Shown here: piece by piece, positions 18,673 to 26,867 of the stretch
Numbering within the stretch: the first letter of the stretch is position 1
Layout of the letters: every line of letters starts with the position of its first letter
Source of the DNA: Vibrio aquaticus
Lineage (GTDB): Bacteria; Pseudomonadota; Gammaproteobacteria; Enterobacterales; Vibrionaceae
Assembly: GCF_003970385.1 (NCBI RefSeq)
Contig: NZ_RXZH01000003.1
Coordinates: forward strand, 62,001 to 126,000
Direction of reading: 5' to 3'
Length of the DNA stretch: 64,000 nucleotides
Program-made: the position numbers and the translations under genes
Notes under the pieces: model-generated
What the model saw: only the letters and a program-made list of their open reading frames with translations
Told to the model about the DNA's origin: nothing
Databases searched by the model: none

Positions 18673-20010
18673 ATGCAAACTTCAATCTATAAACAGTTTT
18701 GGAAATACACCATCCCTACCGTTGCTGCGATGTTGGTGAATGGTTTATACCAAGTTGTCGATGGTATCTTTATTGGCCGCTATGTCGGCGCTGATGGTTT
18801 AGCGGGTATTAATGTCGCTTGGCCGGTGATTGGCTCGATTCTAGGCATTGGGATGTTGGTGGGTGTCGGTACCGGAGCCCTTGTGTCTATTCGCCAAGGT
18901 GAAGGGGATAATGCCGGTGCGAAACAAATCCTCACTACTGGCCTTCTGCTACTGTTGGCGCTAATGCCGATTGTCGCTGGTGGTTTGTTCTTGTTTGCTG
19001 ATGACTTCTTACGTTGGCAAGGTGCGGAGGGGCGAGTGTATGAGCTGGGGTTACAGTACCTTCATATCTTGATCGGAGCCTGTGTATTCACCTTGGGTTC
19101 CATCGCTATGCCGTTTCTGCTGCGTAATGATGACAGTCCAAATTTAGCCACGATGCTGATGGTGGTTGGTGCCGTAGTGAACATTGTGATGGATTACATC
19201 ATGATTGCACTGTGGGGCTGGGAGCTGACTGGTGCGGCGATTGCAACCGCGATCGCGCAAGCAGTGGTGACCGCATTAGGTTTAGCGTATTTCTTCTCAT
19301 CTAGAGCCAACTTACGACTTAAGATCAGTGAGTTCAAATTGAAGCTTGCTGCCGTTCCGCAGATCTTTGCCATTGGTACTTCAAGCTTTTTTATGTATGC
19401 CTACGGTTCAATGATGGTTGCACTGCACAATAGCCTATTTACTCAATATGGCGATGTGATGATTATCGGTGCGTATGCGATTTTGGGGTATATCGTTACG
19501 GTTTATTATCTCACCGTTGAAGGGGTCGCCAACGGCATGCAGCCACTAGTGAGCTTTAACCACGGCGCGCGCAATCAAGAAAACATTCGCAAGCTGTTAA
19601 AAGTGGCGATGGGCACATCGATACTGATTGGTTTAGGCTTTGTTGTACTGTTGAATCTATTTCCTCGCGAGTTTGTCTCGGTGTTTAACTCGTCAGACAG
19701 TCAACTGATTGAAAACACGGTTTTGGGGATTCGCTTGCATATGTTTGCGCTGTTCTTGGATGGCTTCTTGGTTGTCGCTGGTGCTTACTATCAAGCGATC
19801 AACAAAGGCAGCAAAGCGATGTTTGTCACGGTTGGTAATATGCTGATTCAGCTACCTTTCTTGTACATCATGCCAAAGCTGTTTGGTGTGCCAGGAATAT
19901 GGATCGCGTATCCTTTGTCGAATATCGCGTTGAGCGCGGTGGTTATATTTATGCTACTCAAAGATATTCGCCGATATCAAACAGCTCAACCAGAGCAAGC
20001 TATCGCATAG
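18673..20010 (+). CDS. MATE-family multidrug efflux transporter (MepA-like)
   Basis: 445 residues from the ATG at 18673, preferred over 18661 because GGTGATAAG then serves as ribosome site. Twelve predicted membrane helices in two MatE halves; the N-terminal IPTVAAMLVNGLYQVVDGIFIGRYVGADGLAGIN is typical of the MATE fold. It exports cationic drugs or dyes using a Na+ or H+ gradient. Glu and Asp of the first helices are not obvious in hydrophobic segments, so the coupling ion cannot be read. Neighbouring MarR repressor and operator O2 indicate inducible control. A strong terminator follows. Confidence 0.88.
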   Translation: MQTSIYKQFWKYTIPTVAAMLVNGLYQVVDGIFIGRYVGADGLAGINVAWPVIGSILGIGMLVGVGTGALVSIRQGEGDNAGAKQILTTGLLLLLALMPIVAGGLFLFADDFLRWQGAEGRVYELGLQYLHILIGACVFTLGSIAMPFLLRNDDSPNLATMLMVVGAVVNIVMDYIMIALWGWELTGAAIATAIAQAVVTALGLAYFFSSRANLRLKISEFKLKLAAVPQIFAIGTSSFFMYAYGSMMVALHNSLFTQYGDVMIIGAYAILGYIVTVYYLTVEGVANGMQPLVSFNHGARNQENIRKLLKVAMGTSILIGLGFVVLLNLFPREFVSVFNSSDSQLIENTVLGIRLHMFALFLDGFLVVAGAYYQAINKGSKAMFVTVGNMLIQLPFLYIMPKLFGVPGIWIAYPLSNIALSAVVIFMLLKDIRRYQTAQPEQAIA

Positions 20011-20013
20011 AAC

Positions 20014-20038
20014 AAAGGGGCTCATTGAGCCCCTTTTT
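20014..20038 (+). terminator. Bidirectional terminator between the MATE gene and ubiV
   Basis: AAAGGGGCTC (20014-20023), short loop, GAGCCCCTTTTT. A and T runs on both sides serve both convergent genes. Confidence 0.88.
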
Positions 20039-20064
20039 GTTGATGTTTTTAGCTAGAAATAAGA

Positions 20065-20943
20065 TTAGATATTTTTCACTTCTAAGCCAGCAAGTTGATG
20101 CCAGTAGCCATTACATTGGCGGCTTTCAATAGTAGATGGGTTATTACCTTGCTCATTGGCGCGGAACTTATCGACTTGAGTGAAAGTATCGAGACCAAGC
20201 GGGCTAAGGCGTACTACATCAACCAAACCATCCATACTTGGTAAGTCATTGATAAGGTTATAGCAGTAGCCAGACTGAGTCTGAATGCCATTGAGGTTAA
20301 ACACCTCTTGGCCCTCTTGGCTGCTGACCTGAATACCGGTTGGGTATTTGATACAGCAAGTCTCACAGTCATCTTTCGCTTTATTCTCAGCACGAGCAGT
20401 AAAGCAACGAGCTGAGTAGGCCAGTGGCAAATAGCCATGACTGAATACTTCAACTTCAAACTGACCTTTGATGCCCAACTCATCACATTGAGTCAATACG
20501 TTGCCTAACCATTCGCGTGATAATTCAACCGGCATACACCAACGTGTCATCCCTTGTTTTAAGAATAGGTTTAACGTGTGTGCGTTGTACGTATTGACCG
20601 CAGGGCCAACCACAAAAGGCACTTTGCTTTGGCTGGCTAATTGAATTGCAGAGACATCATTGGCTTCAATCGCAAAGTCACCGTTATCGATGTACCTCTT
20701 CATGATATTGACTTCGCTAGGTGCCTCAAGCAGTGCCATCGTAGAAAGCACGACTTGTTTACCAGTAGAACTGAGCTCTTTAGCAATATCAAACCAATGA
20801 GCAGGCTTCATCTCTCGGCGCTTAGAACAGACACTTTCACCTAGATAAATAATGTCTGCTGAACTCGATTTTGCTTGCTGATAAAAGTCTTCAACATCTT
20901 GCTTAGGCCAGAAGTAAAGTAATGGGCCAAGTGCGTATTTCAT
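20065..20943 (-). CDS. ubiV: O2-independent ubiquinone hydroxylation protein UbiV (U32 peptidase family)
   Basis: 292 residues from the ATG at 20943 (MKYALGPLLYFWPK), chosen over in-frame starts at 20955 and 20967 because it matches E. coli UbiV and has TGGAAAA 6 bases upstream. With UbiU it forms the complex that hydroxylates ubiquinone precursors without oxygen. The four [4Fe-4S] ligands fall at Cys39, Cys180, Cys193 and Cys197, the same numbers as in E. coli. It lies 34 bp after ubiU in one operon. Confidence 0.95.
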   Translation of the reverse strand: MKYALGPLLYFWPKQDVEDFYQQAKSSSADIIYLGESVCSKRREMKPAHWFDIAKELSSTGKQVVLSTMALLEAPSEVNIMKRYIDNGDFAIEANDVSAIQLASQSKVPFVVGPAVNTYNAHTLNLFLKQGMTRWCMPVELSREWLGNVLTQCDELGIKGQFEVEVFSHGYLPLAYSARCFTARAENKAKDDCETCCIKYPTGIQVSSQEGQEVFNLNGIQTQSGYCYNLINDLPSMDGLVDVVRLSPLGLDTFTQVDKFRANEQGNNPSTIESRQCNGYWHQLAGLEVKNI

Positions 20944-20977
20944 TGTGTTTTCCATTCTGTTCTTCACTCTTTAAGTG

Positions 20978-21991
20978 CTACTGCCATTTACGATGGTAAG
21001 CACCAAGCGTGGTCTGTGTACCCTCAGATACGTTAGCCAGTGCAGCATTCCATGTCGGCTCTACGTGGTAACCCTCTGGATTCGCAAGGTAGCGGTCAAT
21101 GGCAGCGCGCCAAGTGCGAGTGACTTGTTCTACATACGCAGGGCTGCGTTGGCGACCTTCAATTTTCACTGAAGCAACGTTAGCGGCGAATAAGTCAGGC
21201 AGCATGGATAGGGTATTTAAACTGGTTGGTTCTTCGAGTGCGTGGTAGGCCTTGGTCTGTTCTTCAAGATCAGCGGTAAAGCGACCTTTACACAACGTTG
21301 GGTAGCCTGCATTTTCACCATCACTGTAGCGGTCGATGAGAATATCATTAAGACGTGACTCTAAGCCGTTTTCTGTTTCTTGCCAGCGAACGTATTTCGC
21401 TGGTGAGCATGCACCAACCGTGTTTGGTGACTCACCTGTCATATACGATGAGAGGTAGCAACGACCCTCAGACATGATACACAGGCTTCCGAAAGCAAAC
21501 ACTTCCAGCTCTACGTCGCTAGTAATGTTACGGGAAAGCTGTTTTACCTGATGAATAGAAAGGACACGAGGCAGAACAACACGCTTAACATTGAAGTTTT
21601 GTTTGTAAAAATCGACAGCGGCGACGTTGGTTGCCGAAGCCTGTACAGAAAGGTGCAGTTCAAGATCCGGATATCTACGTGCGGCATACTCCAGAACGGC
21701 AATATCAGCTACGATCAAAGCGTCAACACCACTATGCGCCGCTCGGTCGACGGCATCTGTCCATCGCTCAAAGCCATTTGGGTGAGCAAAGGTATTCAAT
21801 GCCACGTGGATTTTTTTGTTGTTGTCATGAACGTACTGAACGGCTTTCTCTAGCTTCTTGCCAGTAAAGTTCAAACCTGCAAAATGTCGTGCGTTGGTGT
21901 CATCTTTGAAACCGATGTAAACCGCATCAGCACCACAATCAATCGCAGTTTTTAGAGCAGGTAAGTTACCTGCTGGGCATAGGAGTTCCAT
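20978..21991 (-). CDS. ubiU: O2-independent ubiquinone hydroxylation protein UbiU (U32 peptidase family)
   Basis: 337 residues. The N-terminal MELLCPAGNLPALKTAIDCGADAVYIGF is the U32 signature. Cluster-ligand cysteines Cys171, Cys178, Cys195 and Cys234 keep the E. coli spacing (shifted by two). Partner of UbiV in anaerobic ubiquinone synthesis; UbiT, the lipid-binding accessory factor, is encoded divergently about 2.4 kb away. The upstream region carries an FNR-like half-consensus site 41.5 bp before a predicted start. The older label peptidase or collagenase is not functional here. Confidence 0.95.
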   Translation of the reverse strand: MELLCPAGNLPALKTAIDCGADAVYIGFKDDTNARHFAGLNFTGKKLEKAVQYVHDNNKKIHVALNTFAHPNGFERWTDAVDRAAHSGVDALIVADIAVLEYAARRYPDLELHLSVQASATNVAAVDFYKQNFNVKRVVLPRVLSIHQVKQLSRNITSDVELEVFAFGSLCIMSEGRCYLSSYMTGESPNTVGACSPAKYVRWQETENGLESRLNDILIDRYSDGENAGYPTLCKGRFTADLEEQTKAYHALEEPTSLNTLSMLPDLFAANVASVKIEGRQRSPAYVEQVTRTWRAAIDRYLANPEGYHVEPTWNAALANVSEGTQTTLGAYHRKWQ

Positions 21992-22029
21992 TGCTCTACC
22001 AAGATCATCTTATTAGAAAATTGCCGAGC

Positions 22030-22071
22030 ATTTTATGAAGAATTATGAATGGCAAATTTGATGTAAGGCAG
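22030..22071 (-). promoter_or_regulatory. Probable FNR-dependent promoter of ubiUV
   Basis: FNR-like site TTGATGTAAGGCAG (22058-22071; 7 of 10 defined positions) centred at 22064.5, and on the minus strand a -10 TAAAAT (22035 down to 22030). Predicted start 22023 places the site at exactly -41.5, class II geometry. Confidence 0.55.
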
Positions 22072-22108
22072 GTTTGAGTGAGTTTCTCGGTGAAATACTT
22101 ACTTAGGG

Positions 22109-24148
22109 CTAGTTTTTGTGGCGGCGGTTCTGAGCAAAGAGCTCTTCAACTTCTTGTCGAGGCTGTGGTCGATAGAAGTGGAAACCTTGAATCGAGTTAC
22201 AGTTTAAGTTCGACAGCAGGGTGGCTTGCTGTTGAGTCTCGACCCCTTCAGCAACCACAGTAAGGTTAAGTGACTTACCAAGGTTAATGATGTTCTCGAT
22301 AACGGTGATCTGTTTTGGTAGTGTATCGATATCAGAAATAAACGCTCGGTCGATTTTAAGCTCATCAAGAGGGAAGCGAGCAAGATAAGAGAGGGAGGAG
22401 TACCCCGTCCCAAAGTCATCAATAGATAGCGCAAAGCCTAGTTTTTTTATCGCATTGAGCATTTGCAGTGTATGGTCACTGTCGCTCATAACGGCACTTT
22501 CTGTAAGCTCAAAGGTAATGCAGCTTGGATCGAGTTCCGTAGAACGCAGCAGCTTCTCCATGTAGTCGATAAGCTTAGGGTTGCCAAATTGCTCAGGAGA
22601 CAGGTTGATCGCGACTCGTCCAGGCAAGATACCTTGCAGTTTCCAGCGTTTGACGGTGCTGAAAACATCACGCATGACAACACGGCCTAAATGCTCGATC
22701 AGGCCCGCTTTTTCTGCGACAGGAATAAATGCACCTGGGCTGATATAGCCTTCAACGGGGTGCTTCCAGCGAATAAGGGCCTCAGCGCCATTGATACTAA
22801 AATCTCGCGCATTGACCTTGGGCTGATACCACACTTCTAAACCGTTTTGCTGTAGCGCTTTTTGCAGTTCGATCTCGAGCCACAGACGCATACGTGCTTC
22901 TTTGTTCATCTGATCGTTAAACTTAATCAGACGATTTCGACCTCGGTCTTTGGCTTCATACATTGCTGTATCGGCATTTTGCAGCAAAATACGAGCGTCG
23001 TTACCATCACCAGGATAGGCAACACTACCAATCGAGCACGCGAGACGTTTGCTGAAGTGGTGCAGATCGAAAGGTTGGTTAATCAATGAGATGATTCGTT
23101 CAGACAACATCTCTGCCATCCGGTTGTTATCCGGTTCAGGCAGAATAAGACCAAACTCGTCTCCTCCTAAATGCCCTAACACCGCTTGCTGAGGTAGAAG
23201 ACGTTTAAGACGAGATGAGACTTCTTTAATCACTTTATCGCCGATATGGTGACCAAGAGAGTCATTAATGTTTTTAAAGTTATCAATGTCTAAGTAGAGC
23301 ATGATAAGTGGGGTTTCGTTATGGATGAGTTGCTCTAAACGCTTGGTAAAACCGAATCGATTGTAGAGCCCAGTGAGCGAGTCTAAGTGCGCATCTTGCT
23401 GCTGACTGTTTGGAAGCGTTGCGGAAGCTGACTCGGCATCTTGAAGCAATATGAGCTGGGAATCGCCTCCGAGCACCATCGTTGAATCCGCCATCAGATG
23501 GACTTTTCGTTCGAATCCACAACGAGGGCCAGTTAAACAGGTTAACGGCGTTTCACTTAACTGCTCAACGAAAGATTCTGGAAACACGGTTTTGGTTTTC
23601 TCATCGACGAACAAACGAGAGAAGTTTTCACCTAGTACATCTTGAATCGCATCGAATCCAAGCAAACGCAATGAAGCTGGGTTCGCTGAAATAATGCAAT
23701 CATCCTCAACCAGAAGGATTCCTTCGGGAAGTAGTGAGGTGAGGGTAGAAAACTTGCCTTCTGACTCTTCAAGGGAGCGAATCAGAATCTGCTTCTCAGA
23801 GGTGTCTAACGCATGAAAAATGATGTGTTCCACGCCGTCATCATTTTCGATAGGGCAAACGTTGAAGTGGAGGCTGGTTTCTAAACCAAGATCCCCCATT
23901 GTCATCTCGGCCTCAATAGATTCTCCTTTGAACGCACGTTGATAGTACGGCTTGAGATGGTCATAGAACTGTTGGCCCATGATTTGGCTATCGTTCATGC
24001 CGACCAGTTCGGTAGAGGTTAAGCCCGCGATGTCACAATAGCGTCCGTTAACCATGGCATAGTTATGCTGGTTATCCAGAATGGCGAAAAAAAACGGACT
24101 GTTGGCCGTTATTTTTGTAAACCAGTGCTGTAATTGTTGCGATAGCAT
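22109..24148 (-). CDS. rocS: PAS-GGDEF-EAL cyclic-di-GMP protein, RocS-like
   Basis: 679 residues from the ATG at 24148. No membrane segment. Two PAS-like sensor regions (about 10-120 and 130-240) precede a GGDEF domain with intact GGDEF at about 328-332 and an EAL domain with EALIRW from about 456, plus ELTESAV, DDFGTGYSSLSYL, LKIDRAFI, AEGVET and QGFHFYRP. Both catalytic sites look complete; the inhibitory RxxD site before GGDEF is absent (QQAVLGHLGGDEF). It may therefore be bifunctional or mainly a phosphodiesterase. From memory V. cholerae RocS (VC0653) sits in the same place beside ubiU/V, and affects rugosity, motility and biofilm. Confidence 0.88.
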   Translation of the reverse strand: MLSQQLQHWFTKITANSPFFFAILDNQHNYAMVNGRYCDIAGLTSTELVGMNDSQIMGQQFYDHLKPYYQRAFKGESIEAEMTMGDLGLETSLHFNVCPIENDDGVEHIIFHALDTSEKQILIRSLEESEGKFSTLTSLLPEGILLVEDDCIISANPASLRLLGFDAIQDVLGENFSRLFVDEKTKTVFPESFVEQLSETPLTCLTGPRCGFERKVHLMADSTMVLGGDSQLILLQDAESASATLPNSQQQDAHLDSLTGLYNRFGFTKRLEQLIHNETPLIMLYLDIDNFKNINDSLGHHIGDKVIKEVSSRLKRLLPQQAVLGHLGGDEFGLILPEPDNNRMAEMLSERIISLINQPFDLHHFSKRLACSIGSVAYPGDGNDARILLQNADTAMYEAKDRGRNRLIKFNDQMNKEARMRLWLEIELQKALQQNGLEVWYQPKVNARDFSINGAEALIRWKHPVEGYISPGAFIPVAEKAGLIEHLGRVVMRDVFSTVKRWKLQGILPGRVAINLSPEQFGNPKLIDYMEKLLRSTELDPSCITFELTESAVMSDSDHTLQMLNAIKKLGFALSIDDFGTGYSSLSYLARFPLDELKIDRAFISDIDTLPKQITVIENIINLGKSLNLTVVAEGVETQQQATLLSNLNCNSIQGFHFYRPQPRQEVEELFAQNRRHKN

Positions 24149-24268
24149 CAAGCTTGTTCCGACTCTCCAAAGAGAATTACATTCACAGTATAAGTGAATT
24201 CGATTGAATGGATAACTATAACCGCCCTAGCGTTGACTTTAAAGAGTTTCAGTTTGGGCGCAGATTCT

Positions 24269-24310
24269 TTGATAAATAACAGGAATCGATAGTAAAACAT
24301 CCCCTATGAT
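24269..24310 (+). promoter_or_regulatory. Probable FNR-dependent promoter of ubiT-yhbS
   Basis: TTGATAAATAACAG (24269-24282; 8 of 10 defined FNR positions), centre 24275.5, and -10 TATGAT (24305-24310). Predicted start 24317 puts the site at exactly -41.5, the same geometry as at ubiUV. Confidence 0.6.
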
Positions 24311-24345
24311 GGAGGACTTAGTTTACAAAGTAACGGATAACTCGC

Positions 24346-24873
24346 GTGATTAACAAGATTCGCACCCAACTAGTTCAAAATGCCGCATCAATTTTGCGAT
24401 CTCCAGTCCACTTATTGCCGCAATCTGTACAAAAAAAAGCCTTGTTAGAAGGGCTTAAAATGGTTTTCAAAGAAGCATTAGAAGATGGCGACTTTGAGTT
24501 CCTAGAAAATAAGTGGCTGAAAGTTGAAGTGAAAGATATGCAACTTAGCTGGATGATTAGCTATCAAGATGACAAGTTGGTGGTGGCGGATAAAGCGATT
24601 AAAGAAGATGTCTCGTTTAGTGGCAACCTCAATGATCTCGTGTTAATCGCAGGACGCAAAGAAGATCCAGACACGCTTTTTTTCCAACGTCGCTTATCCA
24701 TAGAAGGGGATACTGAGCTGGGATTAGAGGTAAAAAACTTGATGGACAGTGTTGATCTCGAATCTTTACCAAAAACTTTGCAAACCGCTTTAAATCAATT
24801 AGCCGATTTTGTGCAAAAAGGCTTACAATCGCCAGTGACACAAAATGAGGTTGTAAATGCTTATTCGAACTGA
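24346..24873 (+). CDS. ubiT: UbiT, SCP2-domain accessory factor for anaerobic ubiquinone synthesis
   Basis: 175 residues, GTG start (MINKIRTQLV). An SCP2 sterol-carrier-like domain spans about 45-140 with the family segment VLIAGRKEDPDTLFFQRRLSIEGDTELGLEVKNLMDSVD, nearly identical in type to E. coli UbiT/YhbT. It binds ubiquinone-pathway lipids and is required with UbiU and UbiV. It overlaps yhbS by 17 bases, the same order as the E. coli pair. An FNR-like promoter lies upstream. Confidence 0.93.
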   Translation: MINKIRTQLVQNAASILRSPVHLLPQSVQKKALLEGLKMVFKEALEDGDFEFLENKWLKVEVKDMQLSWMISYQDDKLVVADKAIKEDVSFSGNLNDLVLIAGRKEDPDTLFFQRRLSIEGDTELGLEVKNLMDSVDLESLPKTLQTALNQLADFVQKGLQSPVTQNEVVNAYSN

Positions 24874-25360
24874 AGCGCCAGCAGACATCCTGGCTATAGA
24901 TAGATTACTGAAATCCACATTCGAAACGGATGCTGAAGCGAACTTAGTGATGAAGCTAAGAGAGAATGGCCGCCGGACTCTCTCTCTTGTCGCTTGTAGT
25001 GATGAAGGTGACATTGTTGGTTACGTTCTGTTTAGCCCAGTCACGCTTGACGGTGTTGACCATAACTGGCAAGGGTTGGCTCCGCTAGCGGTTGCCAAAG
25101 AATACCATAAGCAAGGAATAGCGGAACAGTTAGTGAAAGAAGGTTTCTCTTCACTGTTTGAGTTTGGTTATCCAGCCTGTGTGGTTCTTGGCGATCCTGC
25201 ATATTATGGCCGTTTTGGCTTTGAAAGTAGCGCAAAGCACAATATGCAATGTCAGTGGGAAGTTCCAGAAGGGGCATTTCAGGTGGTGGCGCTTGCCGAA
25301 GGTGAATTCGCTGAGGCATCGGGTCTGATTGAATATAGTCCTGAATTTTTAGAACTTTAG
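24857..25360 (+). CDS. yhbS: GNAT-family N-acetyltransferase YhbS
   Basis: 167 residues. GNAT fold: the acetyl-CoA site reads LAPLAVAKEYHKQGIAEQLVKEGF (about 76-99), with Q/RxxGxA as QGIA. The second half has VVLGDPAYYGRFGF, conserved in YhbS relatives. Substrate unknown; E. coli YhbS also follows or neighbours ubiT. The ATG at 24857 lies inside ubiT, so translation is coupled. Nothing shows a direct role in ubiquinone synthesis. Confidence 0.88.
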   Translation: MLIRTEAPADILAIDRLLKSTFETDAEANLVMKLRENGRRTLSLVACSDEGDIVGYVLFSPVTLDGVDHNWQGLAPLAVAKEYHKQGIAEQLVKEGFSSLFEFGYPACVVLGDPAYYGRFGFESSAKHNMQCQWEVPEGAFQVVALAEGEFAEASGLIEYSPEFLEL

Positions 25361-25584
25361 TGGTTTGCTAAGGAATAAAGTAAAGAAAAGCGTTACTTTT
25401 GTCCTTTTTTTGACCGCTTAATTCTAAGTGCGTACTTTTTTGAAAAAATCTACTTGTCAGCGTTATCGTGTTTCGCTAGTATTGCTCGGCCTTCGATAAG
25501 GAGGTCGCTAGCCTTGTTCAAAACGATAAGCAATTGCAGTTTCGAGCGGCGCTGGCTCAACAATTTGGAACATAGGTGGAAATA

Positions 25585-25917
25585 ATGTTTACAGTTCTAC
25601 TTGTGATTTACCTGTTGGCAGCGGTTGGTGTAATCGGCCTAGTGTTGATTCAACAAGGTAAAGGCGCAGATATGGGAGCCTCATTCGGTGCAGGCGCATC
25701 AAACACAGTGTTTGGCGCAAGCGGCTCAGGTAATTTCCTAACCCGAATGACTGCAATTTTTGCAACAGTATTTTTCATCCTTAGCTTAGTGCTTGGTAAT
25801 ATGTCTACACATAAGACTGAGTCACAGTGGATTGACCCAACTCAAGGTCAAGTTATCCAACAAGCTGATGATGCGAGTGAAATTCCAGCCCCTCAGGGTG
25901 ACGAAATTCCTCAATAA
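25585..25917 (+). CDS. secG: Preprotein translocase subunit SecG
   Basis: 110 residues from the ATG at 25585 ([11 protein letters not shown]), with AGGTGG just upstream; the GTG at 25576 is rejected for that reason. Two membrane helices flank the conserved [37 protein letters not shown] segment, then a polar tail. Auxiliary subunit of SecYEG. tRNA-Leu(GAG) follows, the same order as in E. coli (secG-leuU), but the upstream gene is yhbS rather than the expected glmM. Confidence 0.97.
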   Translation: MFTVLLVIYLLAAVGVIGLVLIQQGKGADMGASFGAGASNTVFGASGSGNFLTRMTAIFATVFFILSLVLGNMSTHKTESQWIDPTQGQVIQQADDASEIPAPQGDEIPQ

Positions 25918-25946
25918 GCTATTCTAGCTTTTAGATAGATTTAGCT

Positions 25947-26030
25947 GCCGAGATGGTGAAATTGGTAGACACGCCAGCATGAGGTGCTGGTGCCTTTGGT
26001 GTGAGGGTTCGAGTCCCTCTCTCGGCACCA
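25947..26030 (+). tRNA. leuU: tRNA-Leu, anticodon GAG
   Basis: Acceptor GCCGAGA pairs with TCTCGGC, anticodon stem CCAGC/GCTGG with loop ATGAGGT (anticodon GAG), a long class II variable arm, T-arm GAGGG-TTCGAGT-CCCTC, encoded CCA end. It reads CUC and CUU codons. Confidence 0.97.
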
Positions 26031-26034
26031 TTGA

Positions 26035-26071
26035 TTTACAAACTTGTAAAACACCTTGGAGAGCGTATAAT
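26035..26071 (+). promoter_or_regulatory. Promoter of the tRNA-fMet-rimP-nusA operon with overlapping palindrome
   Basis: TTGTAA (26044-26049), 16-bp spacer, TATAAT (26066-26071). The -35 is part of a 7-bp inverted repeat TTTACAA-AC-TTGTAAA (26035-26050). The GC-rich start region that follows is typical of stable-RNA promoters. Confidence 0.65.
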
Positions 26072-26086
26072 GCTCGACAAGTCGGA

Positions 26087-26163
<77 letters not shown>

Positions 26164-26204
26164 AATCCCTTTTCTTTTATAGAGAGTGGATTCGGACAAG
26201 TTTG

Positions 26205-26249
26205 CGTAGTAGCAATACTACGAGTTAAACGGCAACGATATCGTTTAAC
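26205..26249 (+). other. Tandem hairpins in the tRNA-fMet trailer / rimP leader
   Basis: Hairpin 1: CGTAGTA (26205-26211), GCAA tetraloop, TACTACG (26216-26222). Hairpin 2: GTTAAACG (26224-26231), 10-base loop, CGTTTAAC (26242-26249). Both stems are perfect and a terminator follows. They may be RNase processing signals, an antitermination element for the nusA operon or part of a short stable RNA. Confidence 0.6.
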
Positions 26250-26265
26250 GTATCAGGGTCCAGCA

Positions 26266-26297
26266 ACAAAAAACCCCGACTTTTCGGGGTTTTTTGT
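26266..26297 (+). terminator. Strong terminator after tRNA-fMet
   Basis: AAAAAACCCCGA pairs with TCGGGGTTTTTT around a short loop (about 26266-26297). The rimP-nusA-infB genes lie beyond it, so read-through or an extra promoter is needed. Confidence 0.88.
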
Positions 26298-26345
26298 TAT
26301 CTAAATTTCCTTAATTGGACATTTGGAGCTTTGCTTGGAATTTAA

Positions 26346-26369
26346 AAATGGGCTCTGTGCCCTTTTTTT
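26346..26369 (+). terminator. Weak terminator or attenuator before rimP
   Basis: GGGC (26350-26353), loop TCTGT, GCCC (26359-26362), then seven T, 19 bp before the rimP ATG. A short stem suggests partial termination, which could serve NusA feedback. Confidence 0.55.
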
Positions 26370-26387
26370 GTTTCTGGAGTGGTTAAA

Positions 26388-26843
26388 ATGACTGGTTTAG
26401 AAAGACAACTTACTGAAATGCTTGAAGCTCCTGTAGCGGCATCAGGTTATGAGTTAGTTGGATTAGAATTTATTCGCGCAGGCGAGCATTCAACGTTACG
26501 TATTTTTATTGATCACGAGAACGGCATTAATGTCGAAGATTGTGCTGAAGTTAGCCGTCAGGTAAGTGCGGTTATGGACGTTGAAGATCCAATTACTGTG
26601 GCTTACAACCTTGAAGTTTCTTCACCAGGTTTAGAAAGACCACTTTTCAAAGCTGCACATTATGAACAATTTATTGGTCACGAGGTAAGCATCGTATTGA
26701 AGATGGCTGTGGGCAACCGTCGTAAATGGAAAGGAGTTATCCATTCTGTTGATGGCGAGACTATCTCTCTTACTGTTGAAGGTAATGAAGAAGAGTTTGT
26801 GCTAAGCAATATCTCAAAAGCTAACCTGATCCCTAAATTTTAA
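26388..26843 (+). CDS. rimP: Ribosome maturation factor RimP
   Basis: 151 residues from the ATG at 26388, with CTGGAG at -12; the GTG at 26379 overlaps that site. Assembly factor for the 30S subunit. Sequence blocks [33 protein letters not shown] and [16 protein letters not shown] are diagnostic. N-terminal alpha/beta domain to about 75, C-terminal SH3-like domain after. First protein gene of rimP-nusA-infB-rbfA-truB. Confidence 0.97.
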   Translation: MTGLERQLTEMLEAPVAASGYELVGLEFIRAGEHSTLRIFIDHENGINVEDCAEVSRQVSAVMDVEDPITVAYNLEVSSPGLERPLFKAAHYEQFIGHEVSIVLKMAVGNRRKWKGVIHSVDGETISLTVEGNEEEFVLSNISKANLIPKF

Positions 26844-26867
26844 TTTGAGTCTTAGAGGCTATTTAAA

